Assembly: GCF_963576675.1 (NCBI RefSeq)
Contig: NC_088916.1
Span: 50,097,001-50,161,000, forward strand
DNA from: Euphorbia lathyris
Taxonomy: Eukaryota > Streptophyta > Magnoliopsida > Malpighiales > Euphorbiaceae
Length of the DNA stretch: 64,000 bases
Direction of reading: 5' to 3'
In this document: piece by piece, positions 34,341 to 46,855 of the stretch
Position numbering within the stretch: the first letter of the stretch is position 1
Layout of the letters: each line of letters starts with the position of its first letter
Notes under the pieces: model-generated
The model's database searches: none
The model's input: only the letters and a program-made list of their open reading frames with translations
What the model was told of the DNA's origin: nothing
Made by a program: the position numbers and the translations under genes

Positions 34341-35286
34341 AGACAATTAATTTAGAAATACTTTTGGGCTTTTCTGGCCCAAATTTACAGATTTGTGTGT
34401 TTTTGCCTCGCATGGTATGGGCCAAAACCTGCTTTTCAATTAGCCCAGTAATAATACTAGCATTTTCTTCACATGTTATGGGTCGGGCATGGACCAGTCA
34501 GATTTGGGCTTTTTACAAACTAAGTCCAGTCTGCTGTTAATTTAGGCAAACTAGGACGGGAATAGATTCTGACTTAAAAATCAAATATATTTTCTAATAA
34601 CAAAAAAAATAAAGTTTATACTTCAAAATAAATATTAGTATGTAAAAATATAGATTAATAATTAATAGTAATAGCGACCAGTCCATTTTATTTGGGAAAA
34701 TTACACAGAAATTCACATTTTAAAAACTTAAATCATTATATGATTTTAAATTTTAAAATATCATAATATCATAATTTTATTTCTATTTTTGTCAAATTTT
34801 CAGTTATTCAGTTGAAGGAAATAAAAACAGTTTTAAAAAAACCACCAAATATGACATTTAAATAAATTTGTTTGACATTTAAATAAATTTGTTTAACAAT
34901 TTGACACAGTTATAAATAATTTGTTAATTATGATCATTGTGTAATTTACCCATTTTATTTCTAGAAATCTCAAATCCATTCTAGAATAAGACGGCTTTGG
35001 TAGACCTGGATCAGATGTCAATTTTTCTTGTTCAAACCCGATTTATTAGGCATAGACCTGGACAGACTAGATGGATATTTGGATCCGTAAACATATTGAC
35101 TTGTGTGTATAGTTGTCAAATTTGGACTGAAAATAAATTTGAAAAAGATAAAGAGTTAGGTTTTGGAGGTTCAACAAAAACTAACCGAAATTCAAAAAAT
35201 CTTCTAAAAAATGATACTTTTATTTTTATTTGTTCTTCTAACATAATAAATTATTAAAAATATTAATAAAGCTATACTATAAACAA
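34341..35286. other. Intergenic, no feature recognised
   Basis: AT-rich sequence. A 22-bp block around GACATTTAAATAAATTTGTT is duplicated in tandem at about 34852-34894. Confidence 0.5.
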
Positions 35287-36778
35287 TATCTAATCCCGAC
35301 TCTCTTGCCAGCAGGATCTTCAAAGCTAAATATTACCGTTCCGGGGATTTTATGAATGCAAATCTTGGGCATTCACCTAGTTACATTTGGCGGAGCATTT
35401 GGAGTTCTTAACTATTGCTGAAAGAAGGGTTCAGATGGAAAGTTGGAGATGGTCGTTCTGTAAGTGTTTGGTCTGATAGATGGCTTCGTGACAAGCAGAA
35501 TAACAAGGTCTTGACACCACAAATTCCGGGTCTGGAGAACCTAAAGGTATGTGATCTGTTTATTCCAAATTCAAGTGATTGGGACACTGAGATGCTTGAA
35601 GAACTATTTTTACCCAGAGATGTTCAGGAAATATGCAAAATCCCTATAATGAATTCAATAGAACCTGATACAATAATATGGCAAGCATCTTCAAATGGGA
35701 AATATACAGTCAAAAGTGCACATAAGATCGCTGTTGAGGAGCTTGAACCGACAGATCACTTACATATAAATGCTAATTGGAACCAAGTCTGGAGAGCAGC
35801 AGTGCCGTGGAAGGTTCGGTTTTTCAATTGGCGACTTGCTAGGAACTGTCTCCCAATGAGAGAACGCCTAATTCGTAGAGGCATGGATATGCCGAGTGAA
35901 TGCGTTCTGTGTGACAGCGGATATGAAGATACCTGGCACTTTGGTACGGAATGCCCTATCGCTAAGCAGGTTTGGCGGGATTCTGGTTTGTTGGGTGTGA
36001 TTGAACAGAAGGCTGCACAAGCAGAAAGCTTCCAGCAGTGTCTATTCGCAGTTCTGGACAGCCTTACTCAAGAGGCACAACAGAGATTTTTAATGCTGCT
36101 TTGGGGTCTTTGGCGAGCACGAAGAGAAGCTTTGGACGAACAAAACCCCGCAATCTCAGCAAATTACCTGTGCTGCAATGGAACTGTTCCATGACTGGTC
36201 GGTCGCACAAGAATTTCATCATATACCTGCTGAAACTCCAGTGCCTTACTGCAAACTCTGGCATAGACCACCTTCAGGCTCCCTAAAATGTAATGTCGAC
36301 ACTGGAATATTTAGCAGCGCAAACAAGTCTGGAGCTGCTGCTGTCCTAAGGGATTCGGATGGGGTGTTTGTGGCTGGGAGATCAACGCCATTTGGAGGCT
36401 TACACACAGTAAATGAAAGCGAAGGGTTGGCATTACTCGAAGGACTCAAATGGATTGCAAGCCAAAACCTGGTTAACATCCTGTTCGAGACGGACTCAAA
36501 GATGGTAGCCGATGCTATCAGGTCAAATGAAGAAGATCTCACTGAATTTGGTGATATCATCACAAAGTGCCGAGCCGTTCTCTCCACCAACATATCTTGC
36601 TCTGTATGTTTTGTTAGAAGGCAAGCTAACGGGTTGGCTCATGCCATGGCACAGTCTTCTCGTTTCTCAACTTGTCCTGCTGTTTTTAATGTTCTTCCGA
36701 GTTTCTTGTCATCTAGTTTGCTAAACATTTGCCCTTTATTAGCTCATTAATTGAAATTATCTTTCAAAAAAAAAAATT
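35287..36778 (+). pseudogene. LINE 3' part: RT C-terminus, zinc linker, RNase H, poly(A)
   Basis: The left end encodes RIFKAKYY and YIWRSIW, typical of the region after the RT of plant L1-like LINEs, interrupted by a TAA at about 35410. The frame 35415-36194 continues with SVWSDRWL, the zinc-binding linker (CVLCDSGYEDTWHFGTECP, about 35900-35955) and WRAAVPWKVRFFNWRL. A shift near 36180 leads to the RNase H frame to 36750 with PPSGSLKCNVDTG, FETDSKMV and RRQANGLAHAMA. An A-run at 36764-36774 is the tail. It is an inactive, 5'-truncated copy. Confidence 0.85.
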
Positions 36779-37951
36779 AAAATAATAATAAGTTTAATCA
36801 ATTTAAGTTAGTTTGAATGGTTAAAGGCCTCAAGTCGTTTAAGAGAATTCTAGCTTACACAAAAAGATTTAATTAGAAGAGGATCTACCTAAACGATGTT
36901 TGATGAGTTTCAAATTGAAAAATAAAAACCGCTCCATGTATCCCATAAACACGTGCATGGGTTCATGAGTTACCCATTGAATTGAAAGGTTTTTAGTGAT
37001 TATGAATAATACAATAGTTTATATTTTTCAAACCGGTTACCCAATGGGTGTGGTTGACCCGGTTGGAGTGAGCCAGGTTTTACAATATTGCTTAAATGTA
37101 TTCTGCACAAAAGTTGTTTCCGATATCTATCTGATGACATTTGAATCTTATCTGATGATGTAAAAATTAGAATTTGTTGATGGAGTGGATTTGAAGAATT
37201 TGTTTGATTATTTTCATTTTTGAAGAGATATTTTATGCAAAGTTCCAAAAGAGATAGTAATTGTAATATTTGGTTAATAAATGAATGTCAGGTTTTTGGT
37301 CAACTACATTTTGTGCCCCAAATCAGAATTATGAAAGGAAAATCAGTAAACTCTGAGCAAAAGATGATACTAGTAATTCTCCTCACTGAACAAACTTCTC
37401 AGAGTAGCACATGATTACATTAATGACACCAATATACAACTATGACAGATTGTGAGGAAAGCCAAAGCCTACGAAATAGGATGCCTACTGCTTTGGACAT
37501 CCATAAAAACTAGAGAATAGCCAACCTAAGACCTTTTACCAACAGAATCCATAGCAAAACAGTTTTCAACACTGTTCATATAGTTTCTACAGAGAAGGTG
37601 TTCAAAAACAAGGTTGTCTGCATTGTTTAGATCCTCAAAATCGAGAATTCGTTTCGATTTTTTCAATAGGTATTCGGCTGTTTTTTTTGTCCACTAGCCG
37701 ATAGGAGTAGCAACGGGGCGGAATCCAAACCAACGCGGTGAGGAATCACCAAATATTTTGGAGGCGGGACAATTTTACCTCCGAATGCTAAATTTTGAAT
37801 GGAGGTGTGGGTTACTACCTCCGAATCGTAGGGATCCCTGTCCCACTCCCGAGAAAACCCCGTAAGTATCCTCAAAAAAAATCTGAGAAAATATATTTTA
37901 TATAAATAGTATTTTTCTTTTTGAAGAATTATATAAATAATATTAATAAGG

Positions 37952-37952
<1 letters not shown>
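36779..37952. other. Intergenic, no gene recognised
   Basis: No plausible gene. A GC-richer block at about 37690-37865 (GCAACGGGGCGGAATCC, GATCCCTGTCCCACTCCC) has the look of an old repeat but could not be classed. Confidence 0.45.

Positions 37953-37982
<30 letters not shown>
37953..37982. repeat. (TA)n microsatellite at the edge of the Mutator-like element
   Basis: A run of about 15 TA units abuts the GGGGAGATCAGGTGTGACAC terminus. Mutator-like elements often insert beside AT repeats. Confidence 0.9.
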
Positions 37983-37985
<3 letters not shown>

Positions 37986-38094
37986 GAGATCAGGTGTGAC
38001 ACATTCCTTATGGTGTGACAAGGCATATTGTGTGACAACAGTGGCTTTTTAGTAATTGTGTAAAAAACGGAGGGGTATATTTGTAATTTTACAC

Positions 38095-38691
38095 GCTTAG
38101 TATAAATAGTTGTTAAGTTAGGGGTATATTTGTAATCTCCTATATTTTTCTGGTTCTTTCTTCTTCGGTTATTCTCTGATATTTCTCTCCTTTTTCCGAT
38201 AGCGCCGTTTCATTTCCGATCGTTTTTTTGTGGATTTTTTCGTTCGATTTCTTTGTTCCGGCTCTCATTTTGTGTTTTTGGGGAGATATCGGTGAGTTCC
38301 TCTATGTTTTCGTGTTTGTTTTCATCGTATTTCTGTTTGTTGTTTGTTCATTTCCGTTCGTTTTTTTTGTTGAATATTTTGTTCCACTTATGGCTCTCAT
38401 TTCCTGTATTTTTTACTTTATCGGTAGGTTCGGCTCTCCTTTTGTGTATTTGTAAACATATCGGTGAGTTCCTCTGTGTTTTCTTTGTTCATTTTAGATA
38501 TTGTATTATGCATGTTCTTAGTTTTTTGTTTATATTTTCTGTTTAGGTTTTGTATTTTGTTTTTGTTTTGTTTCTTATTTTTTAGGGTTTCAACGACATT
38601 TCATTTTGTTTTTTCATTCTTCCCGTCTATCATTTGTGAGTTTTCTCACTTGTATATGTGTTTTTTTTTTTGTTTTCCAGTATATATCAGA
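38095..38691 (+). promoter_or_regulatory. Promoter and leader of the Ulp1-like gene
   Basis: A TATA-like GTATAAATAG lies at about 38101. It is followed by a long T/C-rich leader with no intact frame from an ATG, and an acceptor-like TTTTCCAG at about 38673-38680 before the ATG at 38692. The apparent hydrophobic frame over this leader is low-complexity T-rich sequence. Confidence 0.5.
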
Positions 38692-41600
38692 ATGTCTAAA
38701 GCTACTTATAGTAGGAAAGATTGTTTGCGTGAGAATGTTATTAATCCTTCGTTGCTTGATGCTATAAATTCTGATTATATAGCAGATGATGACGACAGGT
38801 ACTATTTTTTTACTTATGTTTTCATGGAACAATATATGTATTCGTTTGAACAATATTTTTGTATTCGTTATGAACAATATTTGTATTCGTATGGAACAAT
38901 ATATGTATTCGTTTGGAACAATATTTTTGTATTCGTTATGAACAATGTTTGTATTCGTATGGAACAATATATAAATTCGTTTGGAACCATGTATTTTGTT
39001 GATTTTAGTATTGTTGTTAATTTTGTTATTTGTTATATTTCAAGGGTCTTTGAAAAGAATAGTGATGAAGGAAGTAAGAAGAAATTTGTGAAGAAATCTC
39101 ATTCTTTGAAGAAAAAGTCATCAAATATTGATGTTGCTATTGATGAAAGTTTTTCTGATGCTTTGAAGGACGTAGAAAGTTGTTCTGATGCAGATGAAAT
39201 TTCTTCTGATGCTCGTGATAATATGAATGATCCTGATTTTGTTATCAGTGCGAGTACACCATCTGACGAACAAGCAGAAGATGAATATGTTGTTTCTGGT
39301 AGTGATGGAAAGAAAAGAAATGTTGGAGTTAATTTGAAGGGAGATATTTCTTCTAGGTTGAAGAGGAAGAAGGTTGAGGTTGTGAAAGTATATGGTGGTT
39401 CTAGATTGAAGAGGAAGAAGGTTGAGGTTGTGAAAGGAGATGGTGGTTCTAGATCTGGTTCTAATGCTGTGAACCGTAATTCTGAAAGAAGGATGGTGAA
39501 GAAGGACAGTCTTTATTCTGTTATGGAGGAAGATCTTTCTGCTATAGGATTGAATCAGAGGGTTCGTCCAACAACTTTTATTAAGTTTGTTAAAACTATG
39601 CCAGAGACACACAAAGCTGCTATTAGGAATATAGGCTTTGGTGGTTTTTTGTGTCTAGATATTGGGAAGCTCAATGCATTGTTTTGTGCCAATGTTGTGG
39701 CGTCTGTGGATCCTGACAAATGTTGTTTTATTCTTCCTGGAAATGACTGTATTGATTTGACTGAAGAAGATTTACATTGTGTTTATGGGATGCCTTATGG
39801 AGGAAAGGAAATTCAGGAAGCGGATAATAACAGTGGGGATAGTTGGTGTAATTTTTTAGAGACATGGAGGAAGTCTTTTAGCCTAAAGAGTGGCAGTCCT
39901 AAGGATAAAGATGTGCTTGATAGGCTGTCAAATCTGTTGATGGTGGATGTTTGTGATGAGTTCATTTGGAACTTTATTGTTATTGTTGTCAATTCTTGCA
40001 TTCGATCAACAAAGAATAGGGCGTTGTACAATAAGTTTTTATTCAGTTGCATGAATGTGACTGAAATTTCAAAGTTGGATTGGTGCCGTTTTAGTTTTAA
40101 GCATCTTATAGATTTTGTTCGTTCTTACCGGAACGATTCTAAGTCATATTTTTTCACAGGCCCTCTTCCATTTATAATGGTAATTGTTTTAATATGTTGG
40201 AATAGTTATTGGAATAATTTATGTTTTTATTTTGAACAATTTATGTATTTGCTTATAATTTGTTTTTCTCTTTTGTTTTATTGTAGATATGTTATTTTGA
40301 TCGTTTGCAACGTGGTGTTGATTTGAGGCAACGTTCCTTTCCACTAACCTCTGTGTGGAACAATGTTCTAATCTCTGAAAGAATTAAGTTGGAAAAAGCC
40401 AGTGGTTTTGGCAAGGGAATTGTATTGAAGAGATTAGTGAAATCTGAGGCAGAGGTAGAATGTGAAGGCCCTAAGGTCGAAGGTAAGAAGAAGAAGAAGA
40501 GAGAAGAAGAGAAGAAGAAGCATGTAGAAGAAGGAGAAGAAGAAGATACTCAAGAAGGAGTTTCTGGCTGTCCCAGTTACTTCATGGTATGCATCTGTGT
40601 TTTTCTTTTATATAGAAGATTATGTTTTGTTTTGATAAATTAGTAAATAGTGTTTTTATAAATGCAGGAATTTACGGGCAGGTTTAAATCAGTGGCTAAG
40701 AAATTAGCTACTGCTGTAACTGAGATGTTTATGTTGGTGGATGAAGCTGAAAATATGTTTGAGGAGAATGACTTACCGGTACGAATGAATACATTTGTTG
40801 AGAACATTTTTACGAAGTACAGAGTGAGCAAGGAAGAGAGGATGAGCCAGCGTTCCGAGCGAATGCCAGGAAGTCAGCATTCGGGAATATTATTTAAAGA
40901 ATCTGATGAGGATAATGACTTGTTTAATCTTCCTGGTTTTTGGGAAGAATATAATGCTGTTAATGAAGAATACAACAAGCAGGTACAGAGAAAGAGAGCT
41001 GAAGGTTTAGAAAAAGAGAGAGGAGGAGCAGAGAAGAAGAAGAAGAAGAAGAAGAAGAAGAAGAAGAAGAAGAAGAAGAAGAAGAAGAGAGGAGTAGTGA
41101 AGAAAGTTAGAGGGAAAGTAGAGTCATCTGAAGGACTGAGGTTGAAAATAAAGATGAATTTTGCTCCTCAATTTGAGTTGTTAAGCCAGTCCTTATCTGA
41201 TGAAGCTGTTTCATCTGAAATGTAATTTATTATGTTTGAATAATTCCTGTTTTTTGTTTTGGAACAACTCAATTAATATTTGTGGATTAATTGATTTTTT
41301 TTGTTTGTAGGGCTGCTGATATAGTTTGTGGGGCTGGTGCTTTAGTTTGTATAAATCAAGATCAAGGCGATGAGGTTGTTCATTGTACTGATGAAATTGT
41401 GTAAGTGATTATTTGTTGAACAAATGGTTCAGTTGTTTGGAACCTTTCTTATATATGTGTGGAACGATGTATTTTTTTTTGTTATATATTTGAGTTGTTT
41501 TATATTTTCACTAGTGATATCGATGATGCAATTGAGACAGAGATGTCTGATGATGATGATGATGATATAGACTTGGAGTCTTTGCCTGGAAATGTTCCAG

Positions 41601-42023
41601 ATGAATTTGCAAATATGTGCAGATGGGCTAACAATTATTTATGTCATGGGAGGACAGTTTTTACCACGTTTGAAGATTACATTTTTGGACATGCGATGAA
41701 TGCAGTTATTTTGAGGAGGGATATTCGTGAATTGGCTGATCTAGCTGCAATAGGGTGTGGCCCAATTCTTTATTACATGAGGTATTTTTTTAATCTATAA
41801 TTCCATGTTTGTATTAGTGATTATATTTTTTTTTGAATGACATGTTTACTGTATATGTTTTGTGTGTATTTTGTACAGACACCTCTATGATGTGATTCAG
41901 AATAATGATAGATTGGATACTGCCTTCTCCCTTGTTCATCCAAACAGAACTAATAATTTTGAAAGAGTTAATACGGTAGGGGAGAAGATCAAGTTTTTGA
42001 CAGAGAGATATGAACAGTGCGGC
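38692..42023 (+). pseudogene. Ulp1-like element gene, N-terminal exons
   Basis: Predicted exons are 38692-38798, 39045-40179, 40287-40586, 40668-41221, 41311-41400, 41515-41781 and 41879-42023, joined by GT-AG introns that keep frame. The protein is acidic and Ser-rich, then basic with an imperfect duplication of a LKRKKVEVV block. A folded region of about 250 residues follows (RPTTFIKFVKTMPETHKAAI ... LPFIM). After that come two Lys/Glu-rich tracts, one a pure GAA run (about 41033-41090) coding for some 18 lysines. The gene stops where the Athila-like LTR enters an exon at 42024. The C-terminal protease exons are at 49542-50340. The N-terminal part has no recognised domain. Confidence 0.7.
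38818..38995 (+). repeat. Tandem TTGGAACAATAT-type repeats in intron 1
   Basis: About seven copies of (T/A)TTCGT(T)TGGAACAATAT with alternating TATGAACAATA variants fill the first intron. The same GGAACAA core recurs in other introns of the gene and in the array at 50415-51980. Confidence 0.75.
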
Positions 42024-43845
42024 TGATAGGGGTATTTTACCCCTATCTTTTAGCGTGATTCACGGGTTGATTTTGGATAAAATAAATAAGTTTAATTACA
42101 AAAATAAAGCGTTTTGATAAAATAAAGAAATAAAAATAAATTTCGTACTTTCAGTTAATTTTCCGTATTTTTTATTAGTTTAGGAAATAAAAACGTCAAG
42201 CTAACTCGGCTCGCAAGATTTGTATTTCAGGTACGAGCAAGGAGCAAAAATCTACTTACATACGCGGGGCGTATCATCCCTTACGCGGGGCGTGAAACAT
42301 GGTGTCAGCAATAATTGCCTTATCCACAGATGCCATGTGGAATTGACTCAGCATACGCGGGGCGTATGCCACCCTACACGAGGCGTATGACACATGTCGG
42401 AAATGATTGGCCTAATCCTGAAAGTCAGACTGCATTGTCTCCCTGAGTCAACTCTTTGTACGCGGGGCGTATCACCATATACGCGAGGCGTATCAAGCAG
42501 TTCCTCAATGTTAAAAGCTCAGAGATTCATTTACGCGGGGCGTGTTTCAGCTACGCACGGCGTAAAAGCTCCAATTCAAGCAATAAATCTTCAGAAACTC
42601 AAACACGCGGGGCGTACTTCAGCTACGCAGGGCGTGTTTGAGATAATTAGACATGGAATTGGTCCACATGCAGGAGATTTCTATCGGAATGGGCACTTAT
42701 GCGGGGCGTAGACCACCTTACGCGGGGCGTATCATGGGATTTCTGCACCAAATAATGTTGCTCCATACTTGTGCCTTGTGAAGTTACAACATTGCCCTCG
42801 CTTGATGTTTATAAATAGGAAGCTCTTGAATACCAAGAGGACACCATATATTTTAGAGAGAAAAAACTATACTTGTTTTAGTTTAGATTTGTGTTTTTAG
42901 GCTTTGTGTAATAAAACTCTTCCATCTCGAGAGCTTGTTCGTTACTCCCGGCATTCCATCGAAGTACCGTTCCATATCTCCGCACACCAAGCTCGAGAGT
43001 TCCACCATTCAAGTCCTTAGAGACGGCTTTTGAGTCTAGTTAGCTAGTTCCGAGGGTGGATTCTTCCCTTTACACTTGCTAATTAGCTTGATCTCATCCT
43101 ATGTACTAGGCTTGTTTGTAATCCATATTTGCACCTTCCATGTTTATAATTTATGATTCATAATCTTCTTTTCTATATATGTGTTGATGTTTGTTACTTG
43201 TTTTGATATTTATAATTGATTGTTGTGTAGGAGAACGCGACTACCGATGCCATTCGGGCTATTTTTAGGGACTCATATAGGTGTTGCCTTACCGGAAGTG
43301 ACAAACCGGAAACCGTAGGAATTGACAAACCACGAAACTTACGGGCTCTAATTTCTGGTCCCAAGCATTAGACACGCCTTGACTAGGAACCACGTCGTCT
43401 AAGTACTTCACGGGTCGGTCGAACTACACATAGTCGTCTTTGCAAGAGCAAAACATTAACCTTATATGCATTAGGAGTCGTTATTTGTCATAGGTATAAC
43501 TTATCACCAACCATATCACTTCTTAAGAGTTTCATTACATAAATTTGCCTCACCCGTAGTTAGGAGTAGTTTGTAGTTGGTTCCCCCATCAACCTCAAAG
43601 TATTCACCGCTTAAATAACATATACAACTGAGTCGTTTAATACTTGCAGTGCAGTTATAAATCCCGTGGATTCGATACCCGATCTTAACCGGATTATTAC
43701 TTGATACGACGGGGTACACTTGCCCCTAAATAGTGACACCTAGTAGATACAAAGCACTTGGAAAGACCACATCCATAGTCATCGTGCAATCATCGTGATA
43801 TACATTTCGTCGTTAAAAAGAATACTACTAGAGTTCGCGCTATCA
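42024..43845 (+). repeat. 5' LTR of the Athila-like element
   Basis: This 1.82-kb LTR has TG...CA ends and opens with a perfect hairpin (GATAGGGGT-ATTT-ACCCCTATC, about 42025-42048). It contains six motif pairs (42262-42730). The unusual length fits Athila-type LTRs. Confidence 0.85.
42262..42730 (+). repeat. Six pairs of the 11-bp ACGC-N3-GCGT motif (LTR cluster)
   Basis: Copies start at 42262/42283, 42355/42376, 42460/42481, 42533/42553, 42605/42625 and 42699/42720, mostly ACGCGGGGCGT, all in element sense. The within-pair offset is 20 or 21 bp, and pairs are 93, 105, 73, 72 and 94 bp apart. The intervening sequence is only partly similar (TTCAGCT spacers in two pairs). The open frames over this block change phase between copies and are not coding. 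Confidence 0.88.
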
Positions 43846-43851
43846 AGTTTT

Positions 43852-43870
43852 TGGCGTCGTTGCCGGGGAT
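43852..43870 (+). promoter_or_regulatory. tRNA-Asp type primer-binding site
   Basis: TGGCGTCGTTGCCGGGGAT lies 6 bp after the LTR end. One base differs from the usual Athila TGGCGCCGTTGCCGGGGA. Confidence 0.8.
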
Positions 43871-44003
43871 TTATAATTTCTTGCAATATTAGACAAAAAC
43901 GTTTTATTGTTAGATTAAGCATTCTTTTTGTATAAATTGTTTATATATACTTTTACTAACATCATTCTTTCTTGTTGATATTATATTTAATTTCACTTAT
44001 TTT

Positions 44004-46855
44004 ATGCATACCCGATCTCGGAGTGATTCTCTTATTCCTATTGATCTCAAAATTGAACGTACTCTTTGTAGGATTCGAAAAGAGAAGATGGCAAACCCCA
44101 ATGATGAGGTCAACCAACCCGAAGGAAACCAAAGGCCACACGTGAACTGTTGGTCCCTTGTAAGGTTGCAAATATAGTTCCAAGGGGGGGGTTAGGAACT
44201 ATTTTACCTTTTTAAAATAATTTAGGCAGATTTCTTTTCTTTAAGAAAAGTTTATCTAACAGCGGCGCTTAGCACTCAGCAAGACACTGGCTTAGTCAAC
44301 TAGTGACTAGGACAGCTTCGTTGCTTAAGTCAGGAAATAGCACTTAGAGTCTATTCCTGAACCTTCTCGTTGGTAGCGCACAACTCAGCTTGACCTCTTT
44401 TACTTGGTCAGTTTTAGTTTGTTTTAAGCAAGCAATGTAAATAAGGAGTTAAGGTTTAGAAATACTTCACTCAGCAGATTTATCCAGGTTCGGCTTCTTC
44501 TAAGCCTACGTCCTGTCCCCGGAACACTTCCGAGATTTCAAATCCTCTACTGAGCTCTTTAAAGGTAGAGCCTCAAACCTTTTACAATATCAACAATTGA
44601 GTATGACAAGAGTACCTTCCTCTATACTTCTACTCAATCCTAATCTCTCCGCTGAGTACTTAAAACCGAGTACTCAGCCTCTCCTTTCTACTTCTAGAAA
44701 TGATAAAGATTTTTGTCCTAAACAACAATTGCTAGAACACCTTAGATGATTGAAAAACAACCGCTCTAGACTTTTACACAGATATGAAAATGTAGTGTAA
44801 GAATTTTGCTTTGCTTCTTGCTTGCAGAACTTGTAGAGATTTGGACAGCGTAATGGCTTGATCAAGTTCTGTGTTTAGTGAAGCTTGTGATGACACTATT
44901 TATAGAGACGTCTGGCCATTCGGTCATTTCGAATTTCGAAATAACCGTTGGAGGGAAACGGCTATGTGTCGTTGTCATCCTGACTTGCACAGAGCTCTTG
45001 GCCAATCACAATCGTGTATCTTCTGTCCTCGGTCAGCACAACAGATGGTCTCTCCTTTTATGGTAAAGTCAACTGGACAGCATATTGTGTCGTCTGAACT
45101 TTGCTAAAAGAAGAAACACTTTGTCTGGAAGTTTTCCTCTGCCGGTCTGCTGTCTTGTACGCTTTGTCGAGACTACTCAGCAGCTTCATTGTGAAGTTGT
45201 TCCTGAAGGACTGCTAGATCCTTCCGTTTGCTGAGTTGCGTTTTTGTCCAAAACGACAACGTCTTGACATACGCGGGCCGAGTGTACTGAGTTGTTTGAC
45301 TTGGGCCTTGGCTTCCGTATTGGGCTTGGGCCTTCCAATCCTTATGACTTATAACATTTATACTCAACATTGAACAAACACATTAGTAGAATAAATCAAC
45401 GCATTTAAACTTAGTGTGTTTAGAATATGTATTCTAATTTATACTTAAACAATTTTGTCAAATCAAAATTATGTGGAAAGGTGTTTCAACATGAACAACA
45501 TTCGCGGGGGCAACGACACACGCTCGATGATGGAGATCCTTGCTCCGCACCGCCCCTAAAACCGTAACGAAATTGTCTCCCCCACAATACCGGCCAACAC
45601 ATACGAGATAAAGACCGGCATGATCCAGCTGATACAACAATGCGGTCAATTCGGAGGGGAAGTCCACGAGAACCCTAACGAACATCTCGATAAATTCCTT
45701 ATGTGTGCCGACACCTCTCGGCAAAATGGTGTTCCCGTTGAGGCTGTTAGACTAAAGCTGTTTCCTTTTTCTTTGACAGGGCAAGCATTGGAGTGGCTAC
45801 ACTCTTTGGAGGCGGGATCTATCACGTCATGGGAAGAGCTCGAGAAGGAGTTCCTTTCCTACTATTTTCCGCCATCCAAAACAGTCAAGTTACGGACCGA
45901 TATCACGTCCTTTAGGCAGTTGGAATGCGAGGCCCTTCACGCAGCTTGGGCTAGGTTCCGGAAGTTGCTCCGAAACTGCCCCCACTATGACATCCCGAAG
46001 CACGACTTGGTAAGAACTTTTTACCACGGGTTAACCCCCACTAACCGTGCGACTGTTGATTCCGCTGCAGGTGGGGATCTATTTCGGAAGTCAGCTAGTG
46101 AGGCCTACGAGCTCATTCATGAGCTCGTGAGGAAAAGCGTGCAATGGCAAGAGGATCGGCTTGCTGGCCTGTCGCGACACCAAATGTTTGCTGTGGAGAA
46201 AGAGGCTCCGAAAAGCTCCATAGCAGAAATGCATAAGAAACTTGACTCATTAATTGCCCAGTTAAGCCTCAACAAAAGTGCACAGGTCCTGATGTGCAAT
46301 CACTGTGGTGGAGACCACGACGGACTCAACTGCCAAGCCGGTAGCCCTTTCGCCGGCGACATCGAGAGTGTAAGTTACGTAGGAGGAAATCCAAGGTATA
46401 ATCCTAATCCGAACTCCTATCACCACCACAGTAATAATAACAACGGTTGGCGGCCTCGATACCAACACCCGAACTTGTCATATGGCAATAATAATAACGT
46501 GTTGAGGCCCCCATCCGGCTTTGAGCAAGAATATCGGGAAAACGGGCTCGGGCAATCACAAGCCACGCACGGTAATCGGAACGCTCCACCTTCCAACAAT
46601 GTACACGACCAATCGGTCACGTCTCTGTTGAAGGACATATTAACCCGTCTTTTCGATAGCGAAGTGTTTTGCAGGGATCTCAGCCGCCAAGTAGCCCACC
46701 TGAATCGTCAACAGCAGGAAAGGCCACTAGGAACCCTCCCGGCAAACACTAAACAAAACCCGCGGGGTAAGAATCGGGAATCCGGACAAGCAATAACACT
46801 CATGAATACGGGCAGTTCGGACCCATCAAGCTCCAACGCGGACGCCTTGCAATGA
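44004..46855 (+). pseudogene. Athila-like gag, split by a solo LTR
   Basis: Gag starts at the ATG at 44004 (MHTRSRSD..., the usual Athila N-terminus) and runs to 44147. It resumes at 45497 after the inserted solo LTR and its target duplication. An in-frame TAA at about 45557 is a further break, after which the frame is open to 46855. That part contains the Retrotrans_gag domain (PNEHLDKFLMCADTSR, LTGQALEWLHSL, EFLSYYFPPSKTVKLR, ARFRKLLRNCPHYDI) and a knuckle-like CNHCGGDHDGLNC. An Asn-rich stretch follows. Gag forms particles and packages RNA. Here it is dead. Confidence 0.88.
44148..45491 (+). mobile_element. Solo LTR, SIRE/Maximus-like copia
   Basis: The 1344-bp insertion has ends TGTTGG...TTCAACA and a 5-bp TSD TGAAC (44143-44147 and 45492-45496), inside the gag of the Athila-like element. 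It has no coding sequence and no internal retroelement region, so it is an LTR left after recombination. A G-run near the start (about 44180-44188) and the length recall SIRE/Maximus LTRs. The family name is tentative. Confidence 0.85.

Noticed and set aside
38228..38691. Hydrophobic N-terminal extension of the ULP-like ORF (possible signal or membrane protein)
   Set aside because: The sequence is a T-rich leader that yields Phe/Val/Cys in several frames at once. An acceptor-like TTTTCCAG just before the ATG at 38692 gives a better start.
42394..42711. Open frames with recurring YAGR / TRGV-like peptide repeats, as if coding a repeat protein
   Set aside because: The peptides are translations of the ACGC-N3-GCGT DNA motif. 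The motif spacing (20, 21, 72, 73, 93 bp) changes reading phase, and the two LTR copies differ mostly by silent-agnostic transitions, so it is a DNA-level repeat.
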